Positions 48,801 through 55,929 of a DNA stretch of 64,000 nucleotides are shown here, one piece after another. Origin of the DNA: Portibacter lacus. GTDB lineage: Bacteria; Bacteroidota; Bacteroidia; Chitinophagales; Saprospiraceae. Positions within the stretch are counted from its first letter, which is position 1; every line of letters begins with the position of its first letter. The stretch is taken from assembly GCF_021533215.1 (NCBI RefSeq), contig NZ_JAJNKA010000019.1, positions 32,897-96,896 of the forward strand, written 5' to 3'. A program made the position numbers and the translations under genes. The notes under the pieces were generated by a model. That model was not told the DNA's origin and ran no database searches. It saw only the letters and a list, made by a program, of their open reading frames with translations.

Positions 48801-49467
48801 TCTCAGAAAATCACAAGAATGGTTAGGAATAAAGAAAATGGAACCGTTCTTAGATTCTCAACCAAAAGTTACTTCAGTTCAAGCACCTCCTGGATATCAA
48901 ATTTATCAAATAGATAATAGTAAATATATTAGAAGGGTTAATGCAGAAGATCCTTACACTCCTCGACTAATGGTTGATGGTGAAGATGTAATTGTTCCTT
49001 ATGTTAAACCTCAAAGGCTTGCCAAAAATGGAAAACTTAGATCAAATCTCGAAAGTTCTCTTGGACCTGCACCTCCTAATCACCAAGCACATCATTTAAT
49101 TTCTGATAATGTTGTTCAGAAAAGTGATTTATATAACGAAGCTTTAAGTAGAAATATAGACGGGACAGTTTTCTATGATATTGATAGACCATCAAATGGG
49201 AAGTTTCTTGCAGAAACAGCAAAAGATTATAAAAATTCTGCAGGAGAATGGGTAAGCGATTCTTACAAATACCCAACTCACAGAGGTAAACACGATGCTT
49301 ATGATGGTCTAGTAACTGATGATATTAATGAGTTTTCAGCAGCGTTAAAAAATCAATATGGGTCGCTTAAGGATGTTCCTGATGATGTATTAACTGACGT
49401 TTTAATTGAATTAGAAGAAGCTGCTTTAGATATTTTAACTAATTGGAAACCATCAAGATTAAATTAA
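42871..49467 (+). CDS. TANFOR polymorphic toxin with zincin-like motif and C-terminal AHH nuclease
   Basis: A 2198-residue exported toxin. The signal ends at SHGQ (about residue 36). Residues about 37-185 are a TANFOR domain (YPVDINVLVLPPHAPS, QDLAPYFLSNGL, LPEGQWEICVTAFE). FN3-like parts and a Ser/Gly-rich linker (near residues 340-390) follow. HELGHGALTLEH at 870-881 with LMDYGSG after it is a zincin-like motif, perhaps for self-release. Near 1730-1810 a block with FIVDGIEH and RLLSCND resembles pre-toxin domains. The last 140 residues are an AHH nuclease: HQAHHLIS at 2071-2078 and the late HRGKHDAYD. G+C drops from about 44% (43381-43560) to about 29% (46081-46260) in hand counts, so the back half looks acquired. 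An immunity candidate overlaps the stop. Confidence 0.88.
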   Translation: MNLISGFRKMQLERAYNSIFKVLILFFIFSLNSHGQNYPVDINVLVLPPHAPSYHTFSQSSMMQSNKMQVTMTLKDLVVDQLDIGLQVEFRGESGSFVSDPALISQPFTLIKGMPKIIQNQDLAPYFLSNGLSEAVVSNGGFLPEGQWEICVTAFELLNQEQVSQQTCYYMFLEEMDPPEIIMPLDSMLPTYPQNIQLSWQPLHIGSFPVRYMVNVWEAIDGFTDQQIVESTQPYISKNLKQQTTDWLSVADPPMVVGQEYIMQVLIEDDINGMMGPQVYAFKNNGFSEIHRFKYGMHVAGEECETPSTPEYMIDDSLRYFVYWDGGEPPAYQYEPFSTFSDASTMDASSSSSFGGIGIPGKENQGGGGGSIGSASTSSSSGFSGYYKMYYRIEGTEDWSSIETKEAWAEFDDYQRGYTYEIYVTKVCSAEERASESIFIDIPSLPVARDFECGLPLLPVDLENQVPLAMLNIGDTIMASDFRVSIREVSGSDGYFTGKGAFQTGFFGAAVEVEFTDIFVNSEYRMVEGFIQTTWDPEGSFMFNLDSLFSSFNNGGEPQFPKVEVEYLDSVKIVNGVVVIYPDGDTYDMPIYITSPQGNYLGIAGMVLPQTDPPKPTSISEDYQVIFETQTNYNYGFDNVDLNFEKYYVKFNGEAIPHKSVAMEGRDKIDARISVSATNWKASDWDSVKVITADGFELMYDRKSGDSKAIEIWVPGLDKDQNIYVMYGEECMGVFNLQVYEFTNLTVNLIPVNGAGQDVNEAEIQSKLNKILGQGVFGVEVNLLKEEGIQSDVEEISAEKYLLSQYRDDMKSILQDHKDKFGQDRNEMYLFLHPNLKDNVVGYMPIKYNAGFIEVNDNTEQEQLIKTIAHELGHGALTLEHYFEGREHEEGNSTNLMDYGSGTDLNFFQWSQMHSRKGLKTWFQGSEDAQYVSLELGDLFKDFIVEDHLSFLSNTGKTVSIKADAIQRMTFATGGEAFLESGKQIPIGTLTFFTLKEDSTFVTYANYGNGNYYVYPKVETNIPYQFEMPATVNPVILRPTFQNGKEAIHIVGIENTAISEDNYPFDFLINHFYDINDANNEYKLKGKVVTFDEIGSVQLGAEFSSDLYQSLVNNHKNFAEASQISSFYLNGLAYFIDKNYNHFKLCDPSAGIESIFESVLLNVNKNISTLNIMYKGLIEGLQQLNGLEDLLHHFQNHQVDEITGLNKIDLIKITLARSDLIATYQQIIDKNTDLSIIKAVLKDALFDLQECEFEQLYFSYPVIEELISFMILDDHFWLNNKEEKIIIKLLNKIDPLYYNDFIQYLEETTASIIVNEYGTSYQEISNTNKTLWLWEQLIHRIDNSVFDKNGEKFVLELTRIWNQTNSINERLEQNASEFITNVDQLISSGNSEINSALFKALCSKIVPFYYEGFLNRVNWVFVFMNQPHLAFPLTPITNVSLNDDGTFNAVVQNKVVFYKDNIDENQSFYNLKPFEPIFIDQKSKFGTATDLIGENDLKAYPAFTLYYLNENAEKRTQSDLFFTALDAASLAIPATTIIKIGWLGRGLVYADKISSITGITATYYQDQNRDVAKILNATSAILGLSNLGAEGFAKLSKIGKQELPISEIFSFVKAREIDNLENSALKVERLEELFDRISTAKFSEIELLSDAEKATIVKIIEFESNEIAKLGSNLNNQKRSAAIARLGGTITDLSNDAIDLSNSAIKAKVVSTLEESNNFEKLGASFYQDVIVHSTGSKFIVDGIEHNAQELANILSGNAGPIRLLSCNDLASAQELSAYLGREVIANGGLTRIHIDGHISVVSKNGSGTDWFRVMPSGDMDLHIVSETATQYADDFVEMGSAPILKGFSAICPAGFITRFDRLGFGIDEVKVLFTRLDDDVLKVEKFLDNLENYKDLEDFVKFVDDLKKLDAIQLVRRISNVEKGEVGGIVKSWRVARNLPDEIRLNPDDLEIIADYMKRNPSKSIDDVAGEIPTGNLRKSQEWLGIKKMEPFLDSQPKVTSVQAPPGYQIYQIDNSKYIRRVNAEDPYTPRLMVDGEDVIVPYVKPQRLAKNGKLRSNLESSLGPAPPNHQAHHLISDNVVQKSDLYNEALSRNIDGTVFYDIDRPSNGKFLAETAKDYKNSAGEWVSDSYKYPTHRGKHDAYDGLVTDDINEFSAALKNQYGSLKDVPDDVLTDVLIELEEAALDILTNWKPSRLN

Positions 49468-50099
49468 TGAGTAAAGTATACAGGCTAGAGTGGGACTATG
49501 ATCATTCAGGAGACTCAGAACGAGATGCTTTCCATTATCCTTTCGATGGATGTAAGTCACTAGAATCGGACCTTTTAACTGGTAAGCCGGTAATGGTTGA
49601 AGGTGAAATTATTTTTCAAGCTAACTTCAATGTAATCGATCAGATTGATTTTCCATTAACCGATATGAGAATTCTCATAATGTCTAAAAGCATGCTGGAA
49701 TCCATAGAAGGAATAAGCTCTTTTAAGTATCATACTATCCCTGTAAAAATGATCGATGATACATATTTAGGAAGTAGATTTGACAGTAATGGAATCTTAA
49801 AAGATGATGTTCCTATTATCGATAAGTTTAGAATTGTGCAGATTTTAGAATTTAGCGAATTGATTGACGATGAAGCATCACATTTCAAAGAAAGTAAAGC
49901 TATTCCAGGTTTTAAACGGTATAGTAAAATAGTTGTTCAGGAGCCAAAAGAAGGCTTTCCTTCTATTTTTAAATTGAAAAATAACACAAGTAAAACATAT
50001 GTTCCTGAGGAAACAAAACTCACACTAGAAGCTGCGGAAATAAAAGGCTGTATATTCGAAGATGTTGAAGTTTTACCTTACAAAGAAGAAACTACTTAG
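49467..50099 (+). CDS. Putative immunity protein for the AHH toxin
   Basis: A 210-residue cytoplasmic protein starting within the toxin stop codon (TAATG). It has no signal peptide. A strand-rich N-terminal part (VYRLEWDYDHSGD, ADFPL-like FPLTDMRILIMSKSMLESIEG) and a C-terminal KGCIFEDVEVLPY segment resemble the Imm11/Imm43-type (DUF1629-like) immunity proteins, where a late G-x-x-F edge strand is common, but the match is by eye. Position directly behind a nuclease toxin is the main support. It would sit in the cytoplasm and block the AHH domain. Confidence 0.7.
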   Translation: MSKVYRLEWDYDHSGDSERDAFHYPFDGCKSLESDLLTGKPVMVEGEIIFQANFNVIDQIDFPLTDMRILIMSKSMLESIEGISSFKYHTIPVKMIDDTYLGSRFDSNGILKDDVPIIDKFRIVQILEFSELIDDEASHFKESKAIPGFKRYSKIVVQEPKEGFPSIFKLKNNTSKTYVPEETKLTLEAAEIKGCIFEDVEVLPYKEETT

Positions 50100-50461
50100 G
50101 CAATCATAGCCTTGAGACTATCCTTCATTTTCTTATTGGCTATGGCAAGGTCAATCATCTTGATTAGAGCAGATTGTTCATCATCGTGAAGCGTATCAAT
50201 CATTTTTACTTTCTCTAAGATGGACAAATTGATATCTTCATCAAGTGGACCGTTATTAAAAAACTCACTTAGTGAAACCTCAAAAACTGCTGCAAGCTTC
50301 TCTAATGTAGAAATTGAAGGTTCCACCTTTGCATTTTCAATACGACTGTATTGACCTTGAGGCACTCCAGAAGCCGCAGAAACCTCTTTCTGAGATAAAT
50401 CCTTAAGCTCTCTAAGCTTCTTAATATTACTTGATATAGTCTCGACCGTACTCATGAACAT
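50096..50461 (-). CDS. XRE-family regulator
   Basis: A 121-residue repressor-like protein. The helix-turn-helix is at about residues 10-65 (NIKKLRELKDLSQKEVSAASGVPQ, then RIENAKVEPSISTLEKLAAVF). The C-terminal helices (LHDDEQSALIKMIDLAIANKK) are for dimer formation. Translation may start at the third codon, Met at 50455. The stop overlaps the immunity gene stop by 4 bases, and it is transcribed away from the primase gene 132 bases distant, so it may repress the shared intergenic region 50462-50593. A second regulator with a similar tail is at 61223. Confidence 0.85.
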   Translation of the reverse strand: MFMSTVETISSNIKKLRELKDLSQKEVSAASGVPQGQYSRIENAKVEPSISTLEKLAAVFEVSLSEFFNNGPLDEDINLSILEKVKMIDTLHDDEQSALIKMIDLAIANKKMKDSLKAMIA

Positions 50462-50593
50462 CTGATTTATACATCAAAGTTAATCAAATGCTCCATTTAA
50501 TACAACCAAGTAAATTAAATACAACACATATTATGCACCTAAATATATATTTATATAAATATTATTTATACATTTGGATGCAAATAATATTTT

Positions 50594-53251
50594 ATGGAAA
50601 TCAAAGACATAAAGAGAGCGCTATCAATAATGAATGTCTTAACTCTTTACAATCTTACCACTGACCGAAATAATAGAATCTGCTGTCCATTCCATGATGA
50701 CAAGACTCCATCGATGCAGATCTACCCAAAATCGAATACAGCATACTGCTTTTCTTCCAACTGCAAGCTTCATGGAAAGACGATTGATCAAATTGATTTT
50801 ATAATGCATAAAGAAGGGATCTCAAAATATCTGGCACTGAGAAAAGCAACCGAGCTTGCCATGGGAAATCATACAACTCCTGAAACTTCACTACAAACTC
50901 GAAATACAATGACGCCGAATCCTCCACAAGATTTAACTAAAGTATTTAAGACGCTAAGACAGAAATACTACCGAGGAACTTTAGCTCAGGAATACGCTAA
51001 GGAACGAAACCTGGACTATAAGAAACTAGAACTTGGATTTAATCCATACTCGAACACAAATTTAAAGTCGTTGAAAAACTGCTTGGTTTTTCCATTGAAG
51101 GATATTAATGATAAGGTGGTGAGTTTATATGGAAGAAGTGTCGCAAAGAACCCCAGGAGCAAACATTTTTACTTAAAGAACAGATCTGGACTTTATCCAG
51201 GCTATCCTAGAACAGATACAAAGACGTTAATCATTGTCGAAGCTCCGATCGATGCTGCAACACTGATCAGTAATCTTACTGGTACATATTCTATACTTAG
51301 TCTTTATGGAACAAACGGTTGGACTGAAGAACATACTACAGCGATTAAAAGAATAGAAAACCTAGAGGAAGTGATCTTCTTCATGGATGGAGATCCTGCA
51401 GGTAAGCAAGCTATTAAAACTTACTCTGGATTGGTTAAGGCGTTAGCCTCTGAGGTAAGCATTAGCCGAGTTGAAACTCCCGAAAGCGAGGATGTGAATA
51501 GCCTGCTGGACTCTCATTCTTCTGAAATACTTCAACACCTAATCGAGTCGAGAAGTCCACTAAATCAAGAAAGCAAACCACAAACTAAAGAGGCAATTTT
51601 TTCTTTTTCACCTGAAGAAAGTTCAGAAGAAAAGAAAAACAAACCAGAGAAATTAGAAACTATAGAAACAGAATCGATCTCTTCAGAAATACCACCACTC
51701 TATCTTGAAGATCCAGAATTCATCGGCTGGAATTATGGACTGTTAGAAATTATAGTTATAGGAGGTGTTCCTATGTATCCTGTAGATAAGATGCTACTAA
51801 CCTTGGAGATCAAGAAGAAAAATAGCGATAGACCTCGTCATAAAATCAGACAGCAGATCAATCTTTATGATGATGACAAAGTCGAAAGAATAAGTAATAA
51901 GATAGCCGATAGAATGGATTTAGGATCTAGTGAGGTTCAAGATAGCTTACTTATTCTAGCAGATCTTCTGACAGAATACCGAAAGGAAGTAAATCATAGC
52001 AAGACTAAGAAAGAAGTTGAACCTAGACAATTGACTCCTGATAGAACTAAAAAAGTCATTGAGTTTTTAGAGAAGCCTGGACTGATGAAAAGGACAGGAT
52101 CTTGTATTGGAAAAACAGGAATGGTAGGAGAAGAAATCAACCGCTTAATCCTTTGGCTGGTATATACTTCAAGACTGAGAGAACATCCATTACACATCAT
52201 CTGTCTTGGTGCCAGTGGAACAGGAAAAACACACCTGCAGGAAAAGATCGCAGCATTGATCCCAGAAAGTGAAAAACAAGAAATCACAGCTATGAGTGAC
52301 AACTCCGTCTATTACTTTGGTGAAAATGAGCTAAAACATAAACTAGTATTAATTGAAGATCTAGACGGAGCTAATGAGGAAAAAGTATTGTACGCTCTGC
52401 GTGAATTAATGAGTAAGAAAAAGATCAGCAAGGCCATTGTGATCAAGGATAATAAAGGTAATATGAAAACCATCACGATGAATGTTAATGGCCCTATTTG
52501 CTTAGGAGGAACCACAACAAGAGAAGGTCTTTATGAAGATAATGCTAATAGATCTTTACTCATCTACCTAGATCAAGGACGAAAACAAAGAGAACGAATT
52601 ATGGACTATCAGCGCAAAGTGAGCGCAAACTTAATTGATAAATATGCAGAAGGTGAAATGGTGGAGTTCTTAAAAGATGTTCAGACAGTTCTCAAACCAG
52701 TTCGAGTAGTAAATCCATACGCTATAGACCTAGCAATCCCAGAAGAAGTATTTAAGCCGCTGCGTACCAACTCACATTATCTTCAGTTTATCGAAACGGT
52801 CACCTTTTATCACCAGCGACAACGAGAAGTAAAAACAGACGCTAGAAATAGAAGATACATCGAAACTGCGATCGAGGATATTGAGATTGCTAACGGACTT
52901 TTAAAAGAGGTTTTACTTAGCAAGAGTGATGAACTCAGCAAGGCAAGCCGTAGATTTTATGAGACGATTAAATCTTACCTGTCGCAATATAAGAAAGAGA
53001 GTTTTTTTAGTGGTGAACTCCGGAAAGCATACCGAATGAGTCCAGCGACAGTGAACAGGCATCTTTACAATCTAAAGCGGTATGGATACATCAAAGTATT
53101 TAGTGGAAGCAAGACACGAGGCTACGAATATGAGCTAATCAAGGATGAAAAGGATCTAAAGGTTAGTATAGAAACTGCATTAGATGAAGTCCTTAATCGA
53201 ATTAAAGCCAAGCAAAACGGGACTAAAAAACAAGAGTTAGTTGCTCAGTAG
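50594..53251 (+). CDS. CHC2-TOPRIM primase fused to a helicase-like ATPase
   Basis: An 885-residue mobile-element replication protein. The N-terminal zinc finger is C31-x2-H34 with C52 and C57 (CPFH, YCFSSNC). The TOPRIM core follows: IIVEAPIDAATL and FFMDGDPAGK (about residues 210-270). A charged linker (about 330-365) joins a C-terminal ATPase with Walker A GASGTGKTHLQ at residues 538-548 and Walker B-like LVLIEDLDG. The last part has a winged-helix look (MSPATVNRHLYNLKRYGYIKV). It resembles primase-helicases of integrative elements and plasmids, but also toxin-antitoxin-adjacent cryptic elements. It is followed by two recombinase genes and by repeats that may be an origin. Confidence 0.85.
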   Translation: MEIKDIKRALSIMNVLTLYNLTTDRNNRICCPFHDDKTPSMQIYPKSNTAYCFSSNCKLHGKTIDQIDFIMHKEGISKYLALRKATELAMGNHTTPETSLQTRNTMTPNPPQDLTKVFKTLRQKYYRGTLAQEYAKERNLDYKKLELGFNPYSNTNLKSLKNCLVFPLKDINDKVVSLYGRSVAKNPRSKHFYLKNRSGLYPGYPRTDTKTLIIVEAPIDAATLISNLTGTYSILSLYGTNGWTEEHTTAIKRIENLEEVIFFMDGDPAGKQAIKTYSGLVKALASEVSISRVETPESEDVNSLLDSHSSEILQHLIESRSPLNQESKPQTKEAIFSFSPEESSEEKKNKPEKLETIETESISSEIPPLYLEDPEFIGWNYGLLEIIVIGGVPMYPVDKMLLTLEIKKKNSDRPRHKIRQQINLYDDDKVERISNKIADRMDLGSSEVQDSLLILADLLTEYRKEVNHSKTKKEVEPRQLTPDRTKKVIEFLEKPGLMKRTGSCIGKTGMVGEEINRLILWLVYTSRLREHPLHIICLGASGTGKTHLQEKIAALIPESEKQEITAMSDNSVYYFGENELKHKLVLIEDLDGANEEKVLYALRELMSKKKISKAIVIKDNKGNMKTITMNVNGPICLGGTTTREGLYEDNANRSLLIYLDQGRKQRERIMDYQRKVSANLIDKYAEGEMVEFLKDVQTVLKPVRVVNPYAIDLAIPEEVFKPLRTNSHYLQFIETVTFYHQRQREVKTDARNRRYIETAIEDIEIANGLLKEVLLSKSDELSKASRRFYETIKSYLSQYKKESFFSGELRKAYRMSPATVNRHLYNLKRYGYIKVFSGSKTRGYEYELIKDEKDLKVSIETALDEVLNRIKAKQNGTKKQELVAQ

Positions 53252-53332
53252 CTCACACGTTGCTCAATTGTTAAAATGAGCTACTGAACGCACAGCAAAT
53301 CAACTACTTAACTCGTTTAGCTCAGTTGCTCA
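53241..53332. repeat. TTGCTCA direct repeats and 11-bp inverted repeat downstream of the primase gene
   Basis: TTGCTCA occurs at 53241-53247, 53260-53266 and 53326-53332, with a related TAGCTCA at 53318-53324. TCAGTAGCTCA at 53245-53255 and TGAGCTACTGA at 53277-53287 form a perfect 11-bp inverted repeat with a 21-base loop that includes the stop codon. There is no T run, so a simple terminator is unlikely. Iterons or a recombinase-binding site are the alternatives. Confidence 0.6.
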
Positions 53333-53380
53333 CCAAAATGGACAAGCGGCTAGGTTTAAAATCAAGAATCATTAATAATT

Positions 53381-54259
53381 ATGCTCATTAAGGAATATCA
53401 AGAACTCTACGAAGGTTACTCAGAATGGCTCACCAGAATCAACTATGCTAAATACACCATCAAACAGAAGAAGAGGCACTTAAAGTACTTTTTAGAATGG
53501 TTAGAAATCGAAGCCATAGAAAGTCTGGAGGAAATAGAACTGGAGGACTTTAAGTTCTATCGAGACCACTTATTGATTAAGAGAAACAAGCAAGGGAAGT
53601 CCCTAAGTAGTAATACGATACAATCCTATATCGAAGTGCTAAAGCATGTAAATAAGTACTTAGAGAAATACGATAAGCCTCCATTGATCACTAAAAAAAT
53701 CTATACTCCTGAATACATTAGTCCTGTCATAAATCCATTGACGGTAGAAGATATTAATGAGCTTTATTCTGTATGTAATAATGATCATGTAGGCTTTAGG
53801 GATCGAGCAATATTGAGTTTATATTATGGTTGCGGATTAAGAAGCAAGGAAGGGATTGATTTATTAGTAGGGGACATTGACCTGAAAAATGAATATCTAC
53901 AGGTGAGAAGTGGCAAGCATTATTTGCAGAGATATGTGCCATTATCCAAGGGTGTTAAATCTGACTTTGAGGATTATCTAAGATATGGCCGGTTTTACTT
54001 TAAGTGTGAACCTAATGATCACTTTTTATTGACCGTTAAAGGGACTCACATCAGTAATGGTAGATTAAATACTAGAATTAAGCAGCTGGCAGAAAAGGCT
54101 GGGATTGAAAAGAGAATCAATTTGCATTTATTAAGACATAGCATCGCTACTCACTTGCTTGCCGAAGGAATGGAACTCGATCAAATCCAGCTCTTTTTAG
54201 GGCACCGATCTATAAGGGCAACCCAGCATTATACACATGTAGCAGAATCACGGAAATAA
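53381..54259 (+). CDS. Tyrosine recombinase (XerC/D-like), intact
   Basis: A 292-residue site-specific recombinase. The N-terminal SAM-like domain covers about residues 1-110 (YTIKQKKRHLKYFLEWL), and the catalytic domain the rest. Active-site residues are complete by eye: Arg in YGCGLRSKEGIDL, Lys in SGKHYLQRYVPL, His-x-x-Arg in LHLLRHSIATHLL, His in LGHRSIRATQ and the Tyr nucleophile in HYTHV. It is 11 bases from a second recombinase gene in the same orientation, forming a pair. Its target site is not known; candidates are the repeat cluster in front of the gene and the hairpins at 55930-56700. Confidence 0.93.
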   Translation: MLIKEYQELYEGYSEWLTRINYAKYTIKQKKRHLKYFLEWLEIEAIESLEEIELEDFKFYRDHLLIKRNKQGKSLSSNTIQSYIEVLKHVNKYLEKYDKPPLITKKIYTPEYISPVINPLTVEDINELYSVCNNDHVGFRDRAILSLYYGCGLRSKEGIDLLVGDIDLKNEYLQVRSGKHYLQRYVPLSKGVKSDFEDYLRYGRFYFKCEPNDHFLLTVKGTHISNGRLNTRIKQLAEKAGIEKRINLHLLRHSIATHLLAEGMELDQIQLFLGHRSIRATQHYTHVAESRK

Positions 54260-54270
54260 TTACTTGAGGA

Positions 54271-55182
54271 ATGAGTTTTAGAAAATACTTAGAAGGCAAA
54301 AATAGGGATATCGGCACCATCGATCGCAAAGAACGAGAAATGAAAAGGTATTTTAATTGGCTAGATGGAATAGGACTAAATATTAAAGATACTCGCTATG
54401 ATGATGTAATGGGCTTCATAGGGTGGTTGCAAGCTAACGAAAATACAACTCATCAAATCAACCGAATTATGCAAGCGATGGAAGACTACTATGACTTCTT
54501 AGAAATACATAATCCTGCTTACAAAGTTAGAGTTCGAGGAACAATACAAACAACACCAGGTACTCAATTTACAGCTGAGCAGCTAGATGAAATCTATGAT
54601 TGTTATGAGATCAATCTCGGTAGCTGGGGTTATCAGTTCCATAGTAATAAAGTGATATTGGGCTTAATGATTTATCAAGGTTTAGAGTTGAATAGCTTCT
54701 TTGGGATCAGGTTACAAGATGTAGATTTAGTTCGTGGACGGATTTATATCAGGGCACATAGTCGAAGATTGGAAAGATATATTCCTTTAAAAGCTCACCA
54801 GATCCTTCAGCTATCTGAATACATCGAGAAAAGACCTGAGATTATCCAGGAATGGTTGTGGAAACGAAAGTACTTACCTGAACCTCAAAAGAAAATTACC
54901 AATCGTTTGTTCTCTCCACAATGCGAAAGATATAGCAGATTGCATGAACAACACAAAAGACTGAGTAAAGACATCAGAAAGCAAGCATTGGACAAGCTTG
55001 GGTATCGAATCCGAAAACTAACTCATCTTAGACAGTCTAGATATGGAGTATGGATCGAAGAGGTAGGTGTCAGAAAAACTCAATATTATGCTGGGCTAAG
55101 ATCGGTGGATAGTATAGAGCGGTACAAGAAAAAGGATCTCAAAGGATTAAAGAGGGCAGTGAAATTGTATCATCCGAGGTGA
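54271..55182 (+). CDS. Degenerate tyrosine recombinase paralogue
   Basis: A 303-residue protein with the tyrosine-recombinase fold but lost catalytic residues. The N-terminal domain is recognisable (REMKRYFNWLDGIG). At the first catalytic Arg position the sequence is YQGLELNSFFGIRL, where Glu replaces the Arg of the G-L-R motif. The His-x-x-Arg box is LTHLRQSRYGVWI with His shifted by one place. The late His is replaced (YAGLRSVDS), while a Tyr remains in ERYKKK. It is therefore likely a non-catalytic partner that binds DNA beside the intact enzyme, 11 bases upstream. The ORF is unbroken, so it is not a simple pseudogene. Confidence 0.82.
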   Translation: MSFRKYLEGKNRDIGTIDRKEREMKRYFNWLDGIGLNIKDTRYDDVMGFIGWLQANENTTHQINRIMQAMEDYYDFLEIHNPAYKVRVRGTIQTTPGTQFTAEQLDEIYDCYEINLGSWGYQFHSNKVILGLMIYQGLELNSFFGIRLQDVDLVRGRIYIRAHSRRLERYIPLKAHQILQLSEYIEKRPEIIQEWLWKRKYLPEPQKKITNRLFSPQCERYSRLHEQHKRLSKDIRKQALDKLGYRIRKLTHLRQSRYGVWIEEVGVRKTQYYAGLRSVDSIERYKKKDLKGLKRAVKLYHPR

Positions 55183-55266
55183 AGTTTAGCTCAAATTTTT
55201 ACTTTTTAAATCTTCATCTTTTTTTGTTATTTTTAGAAGTAATTATTAACCCTCATTCCAACCAAA

Positions 55267-55899
55267 ATGAAAAACAGTATTAAATTCTTGGCCGTAGTCA
55301 TGCTATGCTCAATAAGTCAATTTAGATCTTATTCTCAAACTAAATCTAGTCAACTAAAATTCTTAGATGAAAATGGAAAAGAAATTGGTGTAGGTGGTAC
55401 TTGGAATAGAGATAATAGAAAGAAAATGTTAAACTCTGCATTTATTGTTAAGAATGAAAAAACGATTCAATATGCTTCTAGTTTTGATTTTCATGGGTGG
55501 AGTTACTATCAAATTCCTGTTGAAGTTCCACAAAACACTAAATTAATTAAAATTGACTTAACAGAAGTTGACATTGTCTCTGCACCTGATTTAAGTGGGA
55601 ACTCTCCCTACTTTTTTATTTACTTCGTAACAGATAAGCAAATAAACACTTTCCGAGAATTTAGAAAAATGCTAAAAGGTAAAGGTCCAACTGTTTATAA
55701 ACGTTGGCCAACGGGCTCAAAACATGGAGGTAATGTATCAAGTATTCCTTCAACAGTACTTGAACTTAATCCTTCTCTTAGCGAAGAATATAGTGGGAAA
55801 ATCATCTTTTTTGGTTATATGATTACAGATTCTTGGAAGCAAAGAAGCTTGGTCTGTAGTATGATTAATCCGATAATTACCTTTGAAATAGAAGAGTAA
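55267..55899 (+). CDS. Secreted protein of unknown function
   Basis: A 210-residue exported protein that I do not recognise. The signal peptide ends near residue 24 (FRSYSQ). The mature part is strand-rich, with FDFHGWSYYQIPVEVP, YFFIYFVTDKQ and a C-terminal NPIITFEIEE, and shows no motif for a known enzyme. It lies 84 bases after the recombinase pair and just before the GC-rich hairpin block, so it may be cargo of the element. No immunity or toxin features are visible. Confidence 0.7.
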   Translation: MKNSIKFLAVVMLCSISQFRSYSQTKSSQLKFLDENGKEIGVGGTWNRDNRKKMLNSAFIVKNEKTIQYASSFDFHGWSYYQIPVEVPQNTKLIKIDLTEVDIVSAPDLSGNSPYFFIYFVTDKQINTFREFRKMLKGKGPTVYKRWPTGSKHGGNVSSIPSTVLELNPSLSEEYSGKIIFFGYMITDSWKQRSLVCSMINPIITFEIEE

Positions 55900-55929
55900 T
55901 AATTTACTAGTCTCATTTTACTGTTCTCA

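Noticed and set aside
53241..53332. CRISPR array
   Set aside because: The repeats are only 7 bases and irregularly spaced; no cas genes in the window.
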